Positions 38,914 to 48,109 of a DNA stretch of 64,000 bases are shown here, in pieces. Numbering within the stretch: position 1 is the stretch's first letter; every line of letters begins with the position of its first letter. Origin of the DNA: Gammaproteobacteria bacterium (GTDB lineage Bacteria; Pseudomonadota; Gammaproteobacteria; Steroidobacterales; Foliamicaceae); assembly GCA_009845905.1 (NCBI GenBank), contig VXYS01000004.1:1-64000 (forward strand), written 5' to 3'. The notes below the pieces were generated by a model. That model saw nothing but the letters and a program-made list of their open reading frames with translations, did not search any database and was not told the origin of the DNA. Made by a program: the position numbers and the translations under genes.

Positions 38914-40391
38914 TGAAACGAATAATCATTTCGCACGAGACGCGGCAACTCTTCCGTTCCGGGGCGTTTCGCGCGCTGCTGCTGCTGGTCGCGGGCGCAT
39001 TGGCGTTTGCCGCCTTTTCCGGCCAGCGTTCCATCGACCGCCAGGTTGAAGGCGCAATGGCGGCCACGGCGTTCGAGGACGCCCAACGCGCAAAAATGCG
39101 GGCCGATACCGAAGCGTACGAAGCGCGCCTGGCCGCGCAAGGGGGCGAATACGAGTTCGCCGGAGCGCGGCACGCGCCGGGCGCGGGCCCTCCGCAGGGC
39201 ACCAATGCCGGTGTGGTCGGAGCGCAGACGGCCAAGTACATCACGTTGCCTCCCACCGGACTGGCGTCGTTCGCAGTCGGCCAGAGTGACATTCAGCTCA
39301 ACTACGTGCCGGTTTCGATGAACCCCACGCACACCACCACGAACAACCTCGAACTCGAGAACCCGCTGAACCTGATGACGGGGTCGTTCGATATCGCCTT
39401 CGTCCTGATCTTTCTGCTGCCGATCTTCATCCTGGCGATCAGTTACGACCTGCTCTCCAGCGAAAAGGAACGGGGCACTCTGGCGATGATTCTGGCGCAC
39501 CCGATTTCTTTGAAGGAACTGCTCGCCTCGAAGATCATCGCCCGCGCGGGCGTTCTGGTCGCGAGCATCCTGGGGCTGGGCCTCGCTGCGCTGTTCGCGG
39601 TCGGTACCAACCTGGAGTCGGCCGATACCTGGGCGCGATTCGGTCTGTGGATTACGGCCACGCTCCTGTATTCGCTGTTCTGGTTCGCGATGGCGGTCAT
39701 GGTCAATGTGTACGGCAGAAACTCCGCCGCCAACGGCATTGCGCTTGCGGGCACCTGGCTGGCGCTGGTTGTGGTTCTGCCGACGCTCGTGAGCCTGCTC
39801 GCTACGACGATCTATCCCGCCCCGTCACGAATGGAATTGACGGTCGCCGCCAGGGACGCGCAGACCGCGGCCGAAAAAACCTATATGGCCCGGCTGGACG
39901 AGTATTACTACGACCACCTGGAGTTCATTCCGGAGGGCGACGAGCGCGCGACCGATTTCCTGACCGTGGCGATGGCCAACCGCAACGCGATCGAGAAGGC
40001 GGTGCGGCCGCTCTACGACGAATTCCAGGGTCAGCTGAACCGGCAGGAAAGCCTGGTGCAGCGGTTCCAGTTCATCTCGCCCGCGATCATGATGCAATTG
40101 GCGCTGAACGAGGTCTCCGGCAACAGCGCGGACCGGTACGAGCACTTCCTCAACCAGGCTTACGACTTCCACGCGCGCTGGGGCGAATACTTCAGCGTCA
40201 AGTTCCTGCAGCGGGATCCCCTCAGGCCCGCCGATTACGACCGGTTCCCTGCGTTCCAGTACCAGGAGGAGTCGTTCGGCACGGTGATGATGCGGCTGGT
40301 CCCGTCCCTGCTGGGAATGATCGTGCTGCTCACCGGAGCGCTACTGATACCGTTCCTGCGGTTACGGCGCTACCAGGTCGCCACCTCCTGA
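38913..40391 (+). CDS. ABC-2 type permease, DUF3526-like, subunit 2
   Basis: 492 residues; its ATG overlaps the stop of subunit 1 (TGATG), a strong sign of coupled translation and equal stoichiometry. N-terminal helix, long soluble region of about 130 residues, then helices from about 165 (FDIAFVLIFLLPIFILAISY) to 300, another soluble region and a final helix (LLGMIVLLTGALLIPFL). The motif SSEKERGTLAMILAHP is shared with other ABC-2 permeases. Ends 7 bp from the stop of the convergent receptor gene. Confidence 0.87.
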   Translation: MKRIIISHETRQLFRSGAFRALLLLVAGALAFAAFSGQRSIDRQVEGAMAATAFEDAQRAKMRADTEAYEARLAAQGGEYEFAGARHAPGAGPPQGTNAGVVGAQTAKYITLPPTGLASFAVGQSDIQLNYVPVSMNPTHTTTNNLELENPLNLMTGSFDIAFVLIFLLPIFILAISYDLLSSEKERGTLAMILAHPISLKELLASKIIARAGVLVASILGLGLAALFAVGTNLESADTWARFGLWITATLLYSLFWFAMAVMVNVYGRNSAANGIALAGTWLALVVVLPTLVSLLATTIYPAPSRMELTVAARDAQTAAEKTYMARLDEYYYDHLEFIPEGDERATDFLTVAMANRNAIEKAVRPLYDEFQGQLNRQESLVQRFQFISPAIMMQLALNEVSGNSADRYEHFLNQAYDFHARWGEYFSVKFLQRDPLRPADYDRFPAFQYQEESFGTVMMRLVPSLLGMIVLLTGALLIPFLRLRRYQVATS

Positions 40392-40398
40392 CCGATTC

Positions 40399-42756
40399 TC
40401 AGAACCGGTAGGTGCCCCGAACGCCGAGGGCGCGCTTGTACGGCAGCGCCGATACGAAGGCGCGTCCGAAATTGTCCAGATCGGTGTTGAGCGCCACGTA
40501 GAGGTAGGTATCGTCGTCGAGCAGGTTGGTGACATAGGCCTCCACGCGGTAGCTCTCGGCCTCCACGCCAAGACGCAGGTTCACGAGGTTCCGGTCACCG
40601 GTCTCCAGCACGTTTGCCTCGGAGGCGTACTTGGTGGATTCGTACACGAACTCGCCGCGGACAAAACCGTCCATGCGGCCCCCGAACACAGGCCGGGTGT
40701 AGGTGGCCGTGGCCGAACCGCTGAATTCCGGCGTCTGAAACGTCTGGTTACCCAGATGGTCCGTGTTGGCCGCCATGGCCCCATTGCTAACGCAGACGTT
40801 GCAGATGCCTTCCACGTACTCGGTGCTGTTGCGCGCAAAGGCGCCGGTAAGCAACCAATTCTCCGTAAGCTGGAACCGGGCCTCCAGTTCCATACCGTTC
40901 ATGTCGAGCAGGCCGACATTGGTGAGAATCCCGACACCCGACTCAAGCCCGGTCTCGTCGTCAATGAAGAAGCCGATCTGCTGTATCTGCTGGTCCGTGA
41001 TCTCTCCCCAGTAGCCGATCAGCGATCCCTGCAGCCTGCCATCCAGCAGCGTGCCCTTGACGCCCACCTCGAACTGATCCAGCGTTTCCGGTTCGACGTC
41101 GAGTTGCGCGCCCGAGTTGGCTTCAAGGCTGGCGGCCTCGGCTGCTGAAAGGGTCACGATGATGGAGTTGAACGTGCCGGGGCGGAACCCGCGCGCGTAG
41201 TTTGCGAACAGCAGGAGATCGTCCGCAGTTCGATACTCGATCGTCACCCGGCCGCCCACGTCGTTGAATTCCGCCTCAAGTCCCCCGGACGGCACGCTCA
41301 CCTCGTCGCCCTGGTACCGCGCTTCGGCGCTGACCGTGAACTGTTCGGTGACATCGTAGTAAACGCCTCCGAAGGCGCCCGTCGTCGAGCTCTCAAGTAT
41401 TGGCCGGCAAGTAAACGGGCGCGGCGTAAAGAAAAACCCCGCCACGCAGGAAGACACGTCTTCACTGTTGACGTAGTTGGCGCCGGCAGTCCAGCGCAGT
41501 CGCCCCTCTCCCGGCGAGGACAGCCGCGCCTCGTGCGAGGAGTTCTCGGACCATCGCTCCACCAGGAAGGTGTCGGCGATCGGAGAGAAGGGGGCCCTGG
41601 GAAGCGTGTTTTCGTCGCTTACGATCATCGACTTGGTCTCGTTGAAGCCGCTGATCCAGTCCAGGCTCATGCCGCCGGGCAAGTCCGCGGCGGCCGAGAA
41701 AGTCGCGCCCGAAATGCGCTTGGCCAGCCCCATCTTCTCGATGAACACGCCCTCGCCATCGATCTGCCTCGACGAGGAATCGGAATAGAGCGAAAAGGCC
41801 GCAACCACGTCCTGGATGTAGTTGCCGTTGGCCAGGTAACCGGCGGCGAACGCATCGTTGTGGCCCACCATGGCCTCGGCGACGCTCACATCGGGCGGCG
41901 TTCCGCAACGATACGTCATGCTCCCATTGCCGTCCGGATCGCAGTTCGCGAAACTACTCGGAAAACGGAACGAGGGCTGGGGGCCGTCGTCGATCTCGAT
42001 TTCTTCCAGGCGCAGCTTGAACCGGAGCGTATCGGTGGGCGTGGCCAGAACGGTCGCGACCATCGACTGGGTCTCCTCGTCGCCGATCTCGCGCGCTCCG
42101 TTGCGGTTGTTCTTGTAGTGTCCTCCCTTCTTGTTGTTCCTTACGGTGAAGCGAGCACTCAAGCGGTCCTCGATAATGGGTCCTTCGACGGAGAGTTGCA
42201 GGTCCGCGGTGCCGAAACGGTCGAGATCCAGGCCCACCGAACCCCCGAATTCGTCGCCGGGGTCCCTGGTGACCAGGTTGACGGCGCCCGAGAAGGTATT
42301 GCGTCCGAAGTAGGCCGTCTGGGGTCCCCGCAGCACTTCCACGCGAGTGACATCCACGAAGCTGCCGACCTCGCCGCCCAGCACGGGCGCGCCGTCCACG
42401 AAAAACAGCGCCGCAACCGAGGAACCCGAGAACGCATTGATGTTCAGCCCGCGGATGACGATGTTCGGCACGCCGCGGTCCGCGCGGTTGGCGGTAGCCT
42501 GCTGATACGTCAGTCCGGGAGTGAACAGTTGCACATCGACGAAGTTCTTCAGGTTGGCCGCGTACAGCTCCTCCTCGGAAAACGCCGAAACCGCAAACGG
42601 GATGTCAACCAGCGCCTCCTCGCGTTTTCGCGCCGTGACCACGATCTCCTCAAGCGCCACGCCCTGGGCGAGAACCCTGAATTCGGGCAAGAGAAGGCTC
42701 CCGGTTACAACTGCGCATAGCGCGAATAGCCCAATGCGATTCAGTGTCCTGAACAT
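40399..42756 (-). CDS. TonB-dependent outer-membrane receptor
   Basis: 785 residues from ATG 42756, chosen for the GGGAGGAGG ribosome site just upstream; the frame is open for 19 more codons. Signal peptide ends near VLAQG, followed by TonB box-like LEEIVVTARKREE, a plug with VVNLVTRDPG-type signature (FSGAVNLVTRDPGDEF) and VFVDGAPVLGG-like core, and a barrel ending GVRGTYRF. In front of a catabolic cluster of hydrolases and oxidoreductases, so its ligand is probably the substrate of those enzymes. The KREEALVDIP start is common in receptors linked to aromatic or steroid-like compounds, which is a hint only. Confidence 0.95.
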   Translation of the reverse strand: MFRTLNRIGLFALCAVVTGSLLLPEFRVLAQGVALEEIVVTARKREEALVDIPFAVSAFSEEELYAANLKNFVDVQLFTPGLTYQQATANRADRGVPNIVIRGLNINAFSGSSVAALFFVDGAPVLGGEVGSFVDVTRVEVLRGPQTAYFGRNTFSGAVNLVTRDPGDEFGGSVGLDLDRFGTADLQLSVEGPIIEDRLSARFTVRNNKKGGHYKNNRNGAREIGDEETQSMVATVLATPTDTLRFKLRLEEIEIDDGPQPSFRFPSSFANCDPDGNGSMTYRCGTPPDVSVAEAMVGHNDAFAAGYLANGNYIQDVVAAFSLYSDSSSRQIDGEGVFIEKMGLAKRISGATFSAAADLPGGMSLDWISGFNETKSMIVSDENTLPRAPFSPIADTFLVERWSENSSHEARLSSPGEGRLRWTAGANYVNSEDVSSCVAGFFFTPRPFTCRPILESSTTGAFGGVYYDVTEQFTVSAEARYQGDEVSVPSGGLEAEFNDVGGRVTIEYRTADDLLLFANYARGFRPGTFNSIIVTLSAAEAASLEANSGAQLDVEPETLDQFEVGVKGTLLDGRLQGSLIGYWGEITDQQIQQIGFFIDDETGLESGVGILTNVGLLDMNGMELEARFQLTENWLLTGAFARNSTEYVEGICNVCVSNGAMAANTDHLGNQTFQTPEFSGSATATYTRPVFGGRMDGFVRGEFVYESTKYASEANVLETGDRNLVNLRLGVEAESYRVEAYVTNLLDDDTYLYVALNTDLDNFGRAFVSALPYKRALGVRGTYRF

Positions 42757-42825
42757 GGCGACCTCCTCCCGATATTCCAGACTGCGCTCCCCAGTATTAC
42801 ACAGTTGCCGCAAACCCTCCGCTCG

Positions 42826-43794
42826 TCAGTCGAAACCGGCCGGCGTGGCGGCCTCAAGGTATGCGGCGACGATCTGCGCAAACCGTACCGGGGATTCCAG
42901 TGGAGGGTAGTGGCCCACGTCAGGCATGAACACGGTCGAAACCTGGGTATTCTCGAGATAGCGGGCCAGCGTGCCCGCCGATGCGGGGATCAGCAGCGCG
43001 TCGCGGCCACCCCAGATCAACAGCGCCGGCGCGCGAACGCTGGCCATCGCCTTTCTGGTTTTCTCGTGGTCGGCAACGAGTCCGATCATTGCGATCGGAT
43101 TGGGCTCCTTCACCCGCCGGTTGAAATCGTAATACTCGCGTCGTGTCTGCTCCGATATCCGCCGGGGGTCGCCGCTGTAGAAATCCAGGAACAGGTTGAT
43201 GAAGTTCTCCGATTCGAAGCCCGTTTCGACGAATTCCTCCAGCGCCGCCTTGAACGCAGGCGGATGGTTGACGTGATCGGTCGTGACCGGGTCCGACGGG
43301 GAGTTGGACATGATCAGCCGATTCACCCGGTCCGGGTAGGTGGCCGCGAGGTACATGCAGGTCGTGCCTCCGCTGGAGACTCCAACGCAGGTCACCTGTT
43401 CGAGGCCCACGTGATCCAGCAGCCCCGCGGCGAGGTCGGCCGGTTCCATGCGATCGACGGCTTCGTCGGACACGGGGCCGGAAAGGCCGTTGGGCGGCAG
43501 GTCGTATCGAACCACCCGGTAGCGATCGAGGAGTTCAGGCGCCACGCGGTCCCAGGTGCGCAGCGAGCTGCGCGAGCCGTGGATCATCAGGATGGCCGGT
43601 CCCTCGCCCTGGTCCTTGTAATAGACCTCAACGCCGCCAATTTCAGCAATCCGCCCGTCCGGGTCGCCATATTTCTGACGCAGCTCGTCCAGCGTGAGAC
43701 GTTGATCGGCGAATTGGTCCGCCAGACCGGACAGTGGGGCTGAGGCCCCGGCCAGCATCAGCAGCAGTGTGGTCAGGCAGAGTTTTCGGTTCAT
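42826..43794 (-). CDS. Exported alpha/beta-hydrolase
   Basis: 322 residues from ATG 43794, giving a signal peptide (MNRKLCLTTLLLMLAGASAP). Oxyanion HG in MIHGSRSSLRTW, nucleophile Ser in VGVSSGGTTC, acid Asp in IWGGRDALLIP and His in MPDVGHYPPLE, so the catalytic triad is complete. Probably periplasmic. Upstream gene of the receptor in the same direction with about 70 bp between. Reaction (ester, epoxide or C-C bond hydrolysis) is not determined. Confidence 0.88.
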   Translation of the reverse strand: MNRKLCLTTLLLMLAGASAPLSGLADQFADQRLTLDELRQKYGDPDGRIAEIGGVEVYYKDQGEGPAILMIHGSRSSLRTWDRVAPELLDRYRVVRYDLPPNGLSGPVSDEAVDRMEPADLAAGLLDHVGLEQVTCVGVSSGGTTCMYLAATYPDRVNRLIMSNSPSDPVTTDHVNHPPAFKAALEEFVETGFESENFINLFLDFYSGDPRRISEQTRREYYDFNRRVKEPNPIAMIGLVADHEKTRKAMASVRAPALLIWGGRDALLIPASAGTLARYLENTQVSTVFMPDVGHYPPLESPVRFAQIVAAYLEAATPAGFD

Positions 43795-43871
43795 TGCGAA
43801 GACTCTCTGAAGAGGCAGTTCGATTCTATGCCACAATTCAAAGTGGTCAGTCGGGAGCTCTCCTTCAACGC

Positions 43872-44858
43872 ATGAATGACTCCGCCAACGCGCGGATCTC
43901 GCACTCGGTGCTGCACCCGGACTGGATCGCGGGGGAAGCGGCGCGGCAATACCCACTGAGTGGCGCGGTCAAGGCCTACCTCCTGTACAGAGGCATGAAC
44001 GATGTCTATCTGATCCGGGACCAGGTTTCCCGCTATGCGATGCGCGTGTGGCGGAAGGGCTGGCGAGACGTCGACATCGTGCGGGTCGAGCTCGAATTCC
44101 TGGATTACCTGCGCCAGCGGAACTTCCCGGCGTCGACTCCATTGCGCGCGCGGGACGGCGAACTGTATTTCAAGCTTGACTCGCCCGAGGGAGTACGCGC
44201 CGCGGCCTTGTATAGCTGGGCCCCGGGCCGAAAATTCGGCGAGGCGCTGGACGAGCGCACCGCCGAGCGTATCGGCGCGTTGGTGGCGGAAATGCATCAA
44301 CTGGGCCTCGACTACCTTGGCGCGCAACAAGAGCCGACAGGCGATGTGGTGAGTTTCACCGTAAGCGTTCCGCCGCTGCTCGAATTCCTGCACGATCGGC
44401 CTGACGATGCCGGTTATTACGAGAAGCTTGCCCCACTGCTCGTCGACCGGCTGCAGCGGCTTTCACCGGAAACCGTGCCGTTCGGATTGTGCCACCGGGA
44501 CTTTCATCCCGCCAATGTTCACGTGGACGAATCCGGCAAGATCACCCTGCTGGATTTCGACGGCGTGGGTCACGACTTTTTCATGCAGGACGTGAAGAAT
44601 TTCACCTTCGGCAACCTTTTCTTCGACTTTGCGCCTATCTACGGCGAGGCATTCGAGCATGGCTACGCATCGGTGCGCACCTTTACGGATGCGGAGATCG
44701 AGCATACGGAGCTTTTTCTGCTGGCGAAGGCCTTTCGGCTCATTGCGGGCATGGCGCACGCCTCGATCGCCGTGGGCCGGGGAGCGCTGCGGTTTCGTGA
44801 CCTTGACTGGTTCAGCGCTTATATTCGGGCGCGCGCCCGTAATCTGGAGTTGTTGTGA
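43872..44858 (+). CDS. Aminoglycoside phosphotransferase-like kinase (APH superfamily)
   Basis: 328 residues. Kinase-like fold: catalytic loop LCHRDFHPANVHV and metal-binding ITLLDFDGVGHDF. The N-lobe contains YAMRVWRKGW as the likely ATP-lysine strand. The family includes homoserine/choline/hydroxyalkyl kinases, Ser/Thr kinase SrkA and ACAD10/11-type hydroxyacyl-CoA kinases, as well as antibiotic kinases; placement with a flavoprotein and hydrolases favours a metabolic alcohol. Divergent from the exported hydrolase with 77 bp between starts. Confidence 0.82.
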   Translation: MNDSANARISHSVLHPDWIAGEAARQYPLSGAVKAYLLYRGMNDVYLIRDQVSRYAMRVWRKGWRDVDIVRVELEFLDYLRQRNFPASTPLRARDGELYFKLDSPEGVRAAALYSWAPGRKFGEALDERTAERIGALVAEMHQLGLDYLGAQQEPTGDVVSFTVSVPPLLEFLHDRPDDAGYYEKLAPLLVDRLQRLSPETVPFGLCHRDFHPANVHVDESGKITLLDFDGVGHDFFMQDVKNFTFGNLFFDFAPIYGEAFEHGYASVRTFTDAEIEHTELFLLAKAFRLIAGMAHASIAVGRGALRFRDLDWFSAYIRARARNLELL

Positions 44859-44884
44859 ATGACAGCAAAATCGGGAGGAATGGT

Positions 44885-46309
44885 GTGAGCAAGAGTCCGA
44901 ATTCATGGGACATGATCGTGGTCGGCGCCGGAACGACCGGGCTACCCGCGGCGACCTTCGCCGCGCAACGGGGTGGTCGCGTACTGCTGGTCGAAGCCGC
45001 GGAGAAAATCGGCGGAACGCTGCACCTGAGTTCCGGGCAGGTAAGCGCCGCGGGCACACGCCTGCAGGCGGAGAAAGGCATCGAGGATTCGCCTGAGAAG
45101 CACCTGGAGGAAGTCATTCGCATCAGTCGCGGCACGATCGATACGGAGCTTGCCAGACTGGTCATCTTCAACGCCGCCGAAGCCTTCGACTGGATGATGG
45201 AACTTGGTTTCGACGTGCAGGATCAATGCCCTTCGATCGAAAGTGCGCATGAACGCTACGAAGTGCCTCGCTACTACTGGGGGAACGATTTCGGCCGGTC
45301 CGTTCTGGACGTGCTGGAGCGCGCGATGCGGGAGCAGGAAGCTCTGGGACATATCGAGGTCCTCACCGGCACAAGGGTGATCGAGTTGCTGCAGGACCGT
45401 GAGGGCGTTGTGTCGGGTGTGGAACTCGTCGATAGCGAGGGCAGGGAGTCCTCGGTTGAAGGGAAGAACGTGTTGCTGGCGAGCGGAGGATACACGGCCA
45501 ATCCCGCGATGTTCAGGCGCTTATGCGGTTACAGGCTGTATGTGAACGGGTCCTACGAATTCGCCCAGGGCGACGGTTACGATCTCGCGGTTGCGGCAGG
45601 CGGATACCTGCGCGGGCGCGAAAATTACCTCTCCAACTTCGGCTGGCTGCTGGAAGACGGCCCGTACCCCAAGGCGATTCTTGGCCGGCTCAATACCTTT
45701 CCGGAATCGCGGCCACCGTGGGAAATCTATGTGAACATGCACGGGCAGCGATTCGTGCGGGAAGATGAACCAAGCGTAGATGCCCGCGAACACGCGCTGC
45801 TGGAACAGCCGGATTTGCGCTACTGGGTCGTTTTCGACGATCACATCTTTCATAACGCGCCGCCGATCGTCTATGACTGGTCGCGTGAGCAGATGGCGGA
45901 GTCGTTCAACACGCGCGAGGCTTTCCGCAAGGCCGACCGTCTGGAATCGCTCGCCCAGGCCATCGGCGTGCCCGGTGAGGCCCTTATGAAGACTGTCGCG
46001 GAATTCAATGCCGGGGGCGCAGAGGGCGGGGATGCACTGGGTCGAGTCCATATGCCCGCCGCGATCGAAAAACCGCCCTTCTACGCCATACGCCAGCAAG
46101 GCGGATCGCTATCCTCGACCGTCGGCGTCGCGGTCAACGAGAAGCTGCAGGTGGTGCGCCCGGACGGGGCTCCGGTCCCGGGGCTCTACGCCGCGGGGGA
46201 GATCCTGGGTTCCGGGCAACTCCAGGGCAATGCATTCGTTGGGGGAATGATGGTCATGCCCTGCATCGTCTTCGGCCGTTTGCTGGGGCAGAGTCTGGTG
46301 GAGTTCTGA
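44885..46309 (+). CDS. FAD-dependent oxidoreductase of the fumarate-reductase/3-ketosteroid-dehydrogenase flavoprotein family
   Basis: About 474 residues from GTG 44885, preferred because GGGAGGA (44873-44879) precedes it; an in-frame GTG at 44855 overlaps the previous stop. Rossmann FAD site DMIVVGAGTTGLPAA, the second FAD region LYAAGEILGSGQLQGNAF, and a capping domain in between with RYYWGNDFG. FAD_binding_2 members include fumarate/urocanate reductases, KstD and TcuA. No signal peptide. The following hydrolase overlaps its stop (TGATG). Confidence 0.85.
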   Translation: MSKSPNSWDMIVVGAGTTGLPAATFAAQRGGRVLLVEAAEKIGGTLHLSSGQVSAAGTRLQAEKGIEDSPEKHLEEVIRISRGTIDTELARLVIFNAAEAFDWMMELGFDVQDQCPSIESAHERYEVPRYYWGNDFGRSVLDVLERAMREQEALGHIEVLTGTRVIELLQDREGVVSGVELVDSEGRESSVEGKNVLLASGGYTANPAMFRRLCGYRLYVNGSYEFAQGDGYDLAVAAGGYLRGRENYLSNFGWLLEDGPYPKAILGRLNTFPESRPPWEIYVNMHGQRFVREDEPSVDAREHALLEQPDLRYWVVFDDHIFHNAPPIVYDWSREQMAESFNTREAFRKADRLESLAQAIGVPGEALMKTVAEFNAGGAEGGDALGRVHMPAAIEKPPFYAIRQQGGSLSSTVGVAVNEKLQVVRPDGAPVPGLYAAGEILGSGQLQGNAFVGGMMVMPCIVFGRLLGQSLVEF

Positions 46310-47271
46310 TGCGGCGCAGAACGGTCATCGGCGGCCTGGTCGGCGGCGCATTGCTCAGTCGCGGCAGGTTCATAAGCACCGCAATGGCGGAGGGAGAAGA
46401 TACGGTGAATACCGACAAGGCCCGTTACGCGGGCGTGGGAGAGGAATGGAAGGGCGCAGCGGCCCTGGCGGGCGGCAAGGGCTACGCGCAGTGCCGGCAC
46501 GGAGCACTGCATTACCGGCATTTGCGTGCGACGTCCGGAGGCGCCGCCAAGCCAACGATACTGTTGCTGCACCAGACGCCGTTCGGCCTGGCGGAATGGG
46601 TCGACATACAGCCCATGCTGACGGAAATGGGCCATGACACGATCGCGCCGGACAATCCGGGTTACGGGATGTCGGACCCGCCGCCGGACTCCGTAACGAT
46701 CGCCGATCTTGCAGACAACCTGGTCGATCTCCTCGACCACCTGGACGTAAACCAGGTGGCGGTGGCCGGCCATCACACCGGCGCCTCCATCGCCGCTTCG
46801 TTCGCGGCGCGCCACGCGGAGCGCACGGCTTGCGTCGTGCTGCATGGATGTCCGGTTTACGACGAGGCCGGGCGGGCATCCCGGCTCGCGCAGGCCGCGC
46901 CGGAGATCCACCTGCGCCAGGACGGATCGCACCTAGCGGACATTTTTTCGGCCATACACTCGCGCGCGCCGTTTCCGCAGGGGCTTTCGACTGCAAACTG
47001 GGGAACGCTGGGCGCCTGGTGGGCCGGCTTCGATACGCCCACCTACCGGGCCGTCTTCGCCAACGACATGGCGGCGGACCTGGACAGGGTTCGCGCGCCC
47101 ACACGAATCCTCACGGACCGCGGCGACAGCCTTCACGAGCAGGACAAACAGGTCGCCGCCCGCCGCTCCGACTTCAGCCTGGAGGTCTTTTCCGACGGCG
47201 GCTCCTTCTCGCTGATGCTGGACCCGCAGAAGTGGGCCGAACGGGTCTCGGCCTTTGCCGCTATTTCCTGA
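46309..47271 (+). CDS. Alpha/beta-hydrolase-fold protein lacking the nucleophile Ser
   Basis: 320 residues. N-terminus MRRRTVIGGLVGGALLSRG may be an export signal. The oxyanion region is LLHQTPFG and the strand PDNPGYGMSDPPPDS is shared with the convergent neighbour. At the nucleophile elbow the motif is AGHHTGAS, so His stands where Ser, Cys or Asp is normal. The C-terminal catalytic His is not seen either (FSDGGSFSLMLDP). The Asp in LTDRGDS is present. Either the enzyme uses another mechanism or it is a non-catalytic or binding protein. Confidence 0.82.
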   Translation: MRRRTVIGGLVGGALLSRGRFISTAMAEGEDTVNTDKARYAGVGEEWKGAAALAGGKGYAQCRHGALHYRHLRATSGGAAKPTILLLHQTPFGLAEWVDIQPMLTEMGHDTIAPDNPGYGMSDPPPDSVTIADLADNLVDLLDHLDVNQVAVAGHHTGASIAASFAARHAERTACVVLHGCPVYDEAGRASRLAQAAPEIHLRQDGSHLADIFSAIHSRAPFPQGLSTANWGTLGAWWAGFDTPTYRAVFANDMAADLDRVRAPTRILTDRGDSLHEQDKQVAARRSDFSLEVFSDGGSFSLMLDPQKWAERVSAFAAIS

Positions 47272-48076
47272 GGAAGCGCTCGATTTCCTCGACAAGAAAA
47301 TCGCGGCGGAGAGTGAGAACGCCGTGGGAGAAGCCCGGGATGTCAAGACGCCGTCCGTTTCTGAACAGGTGCGAGGTCTGGTGGGTCACGGCCCAGAGGT
47401 CGTCCTCGGGATTGACGACAAGCACCGGCTGACTGACTTCGGCCATGGCGCCCAGGAAGTCATAGCGATAGACGGCGATATATCCCCAGGGTAGCCGGCT
47501 GCCCAGGCGCAGGGCATCGGCCATTCCGACATGGAGTTCTTCGGCCGGTATTCCCGGGTCCGCAAGCTCGCCGATCAGCGACCAGAGCTTTTCGACATGA
47601 CCCAGCGTTCGGTCCGGCGGCGGAAAACGTTCACTAAGCCGATCGAGCCTCTCGGCGCGAATGTCCTCCGGGTACGCCGCCAGCCCGAACAATACGCAGC
47701 GCCGCACGCGCTGCCTGTCCCGGCGCGCCATCTCCGTGGCCGTGATCGAACCCGTGTGGTAGCCCATCACGTCGAAAGGACCTGGCGCGATGATCCCGTG
47801 GCTTGCAAGATGTTCCATAAAGTCGAACATGGACTCGGCGTAGTCGCCGATTTCAACCGGTTCCGGCGGAGGGTCGCTCATGCCGTAACCCGGCGTATCG
47901 GGGGCGACGACCACCCTGTCGCCGGCCAGGAACGGCTGAATGGGTTCCCATTGGCGACTGTTGCTTGGGGTCTGGTGCAGGCATAGCAGCGGCGGCTGCG
48001 ATGCCGCTTCGGGAGCCACGATTCGATAGTGCAGCTGGCCATAACGGCTGGGTGCATAGGTTTTCGTCGGACGCAT
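47261..48076 (-). CDS. Alpha/beta-hydrolase-fold protein with His at the nucleophile elbow
   Basis: 271 residues, paralogue of the convergent gene: CLHQTPSNSRQW, DTPGYGMSDPPPEP and elbow VMGYHTGSI again with His replacing Ser. Unlike its neighbour it keeps a C-terminal His (PGFSHGVLT) and Asp (VNPEDDLW). No signal peptide, so probably cytoplasmic. The last 11 bp overlap the 3' end of the convergent gene. Followed on the same strand by an SDR gene, which is upstream (48110-49033). Confidence 0.85.
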   Translation of the reverse strand: MRPTKTYAPSRYGQLHYRIVAPEAASQPPLLCLHQTPSNSRQWEPIQPFLAGDRVVVAPDTPGYGMSDPPPEPVEIGDYAESMFDFMEHLASHGIIAPGPFDVMGYHTGSITATEMARRDRQRVRRCVLFGLAAYPEDIRAERLDRLSERFPPPDRTLGHVEKLWSLIGELADPGIPAEELHVGMADALRLGSRLPWGYIAVYRYDFLGAMAEVSQPVLVVNPEDDLWAVTHQTSHLFRNGRRLDIPGFSHGVLTLRRDFLVEEIERFLRK

Positions 48077-48109
48077 CAGGCAGTCTCCTTGATATGGCAG
48101 GTCAACAGG

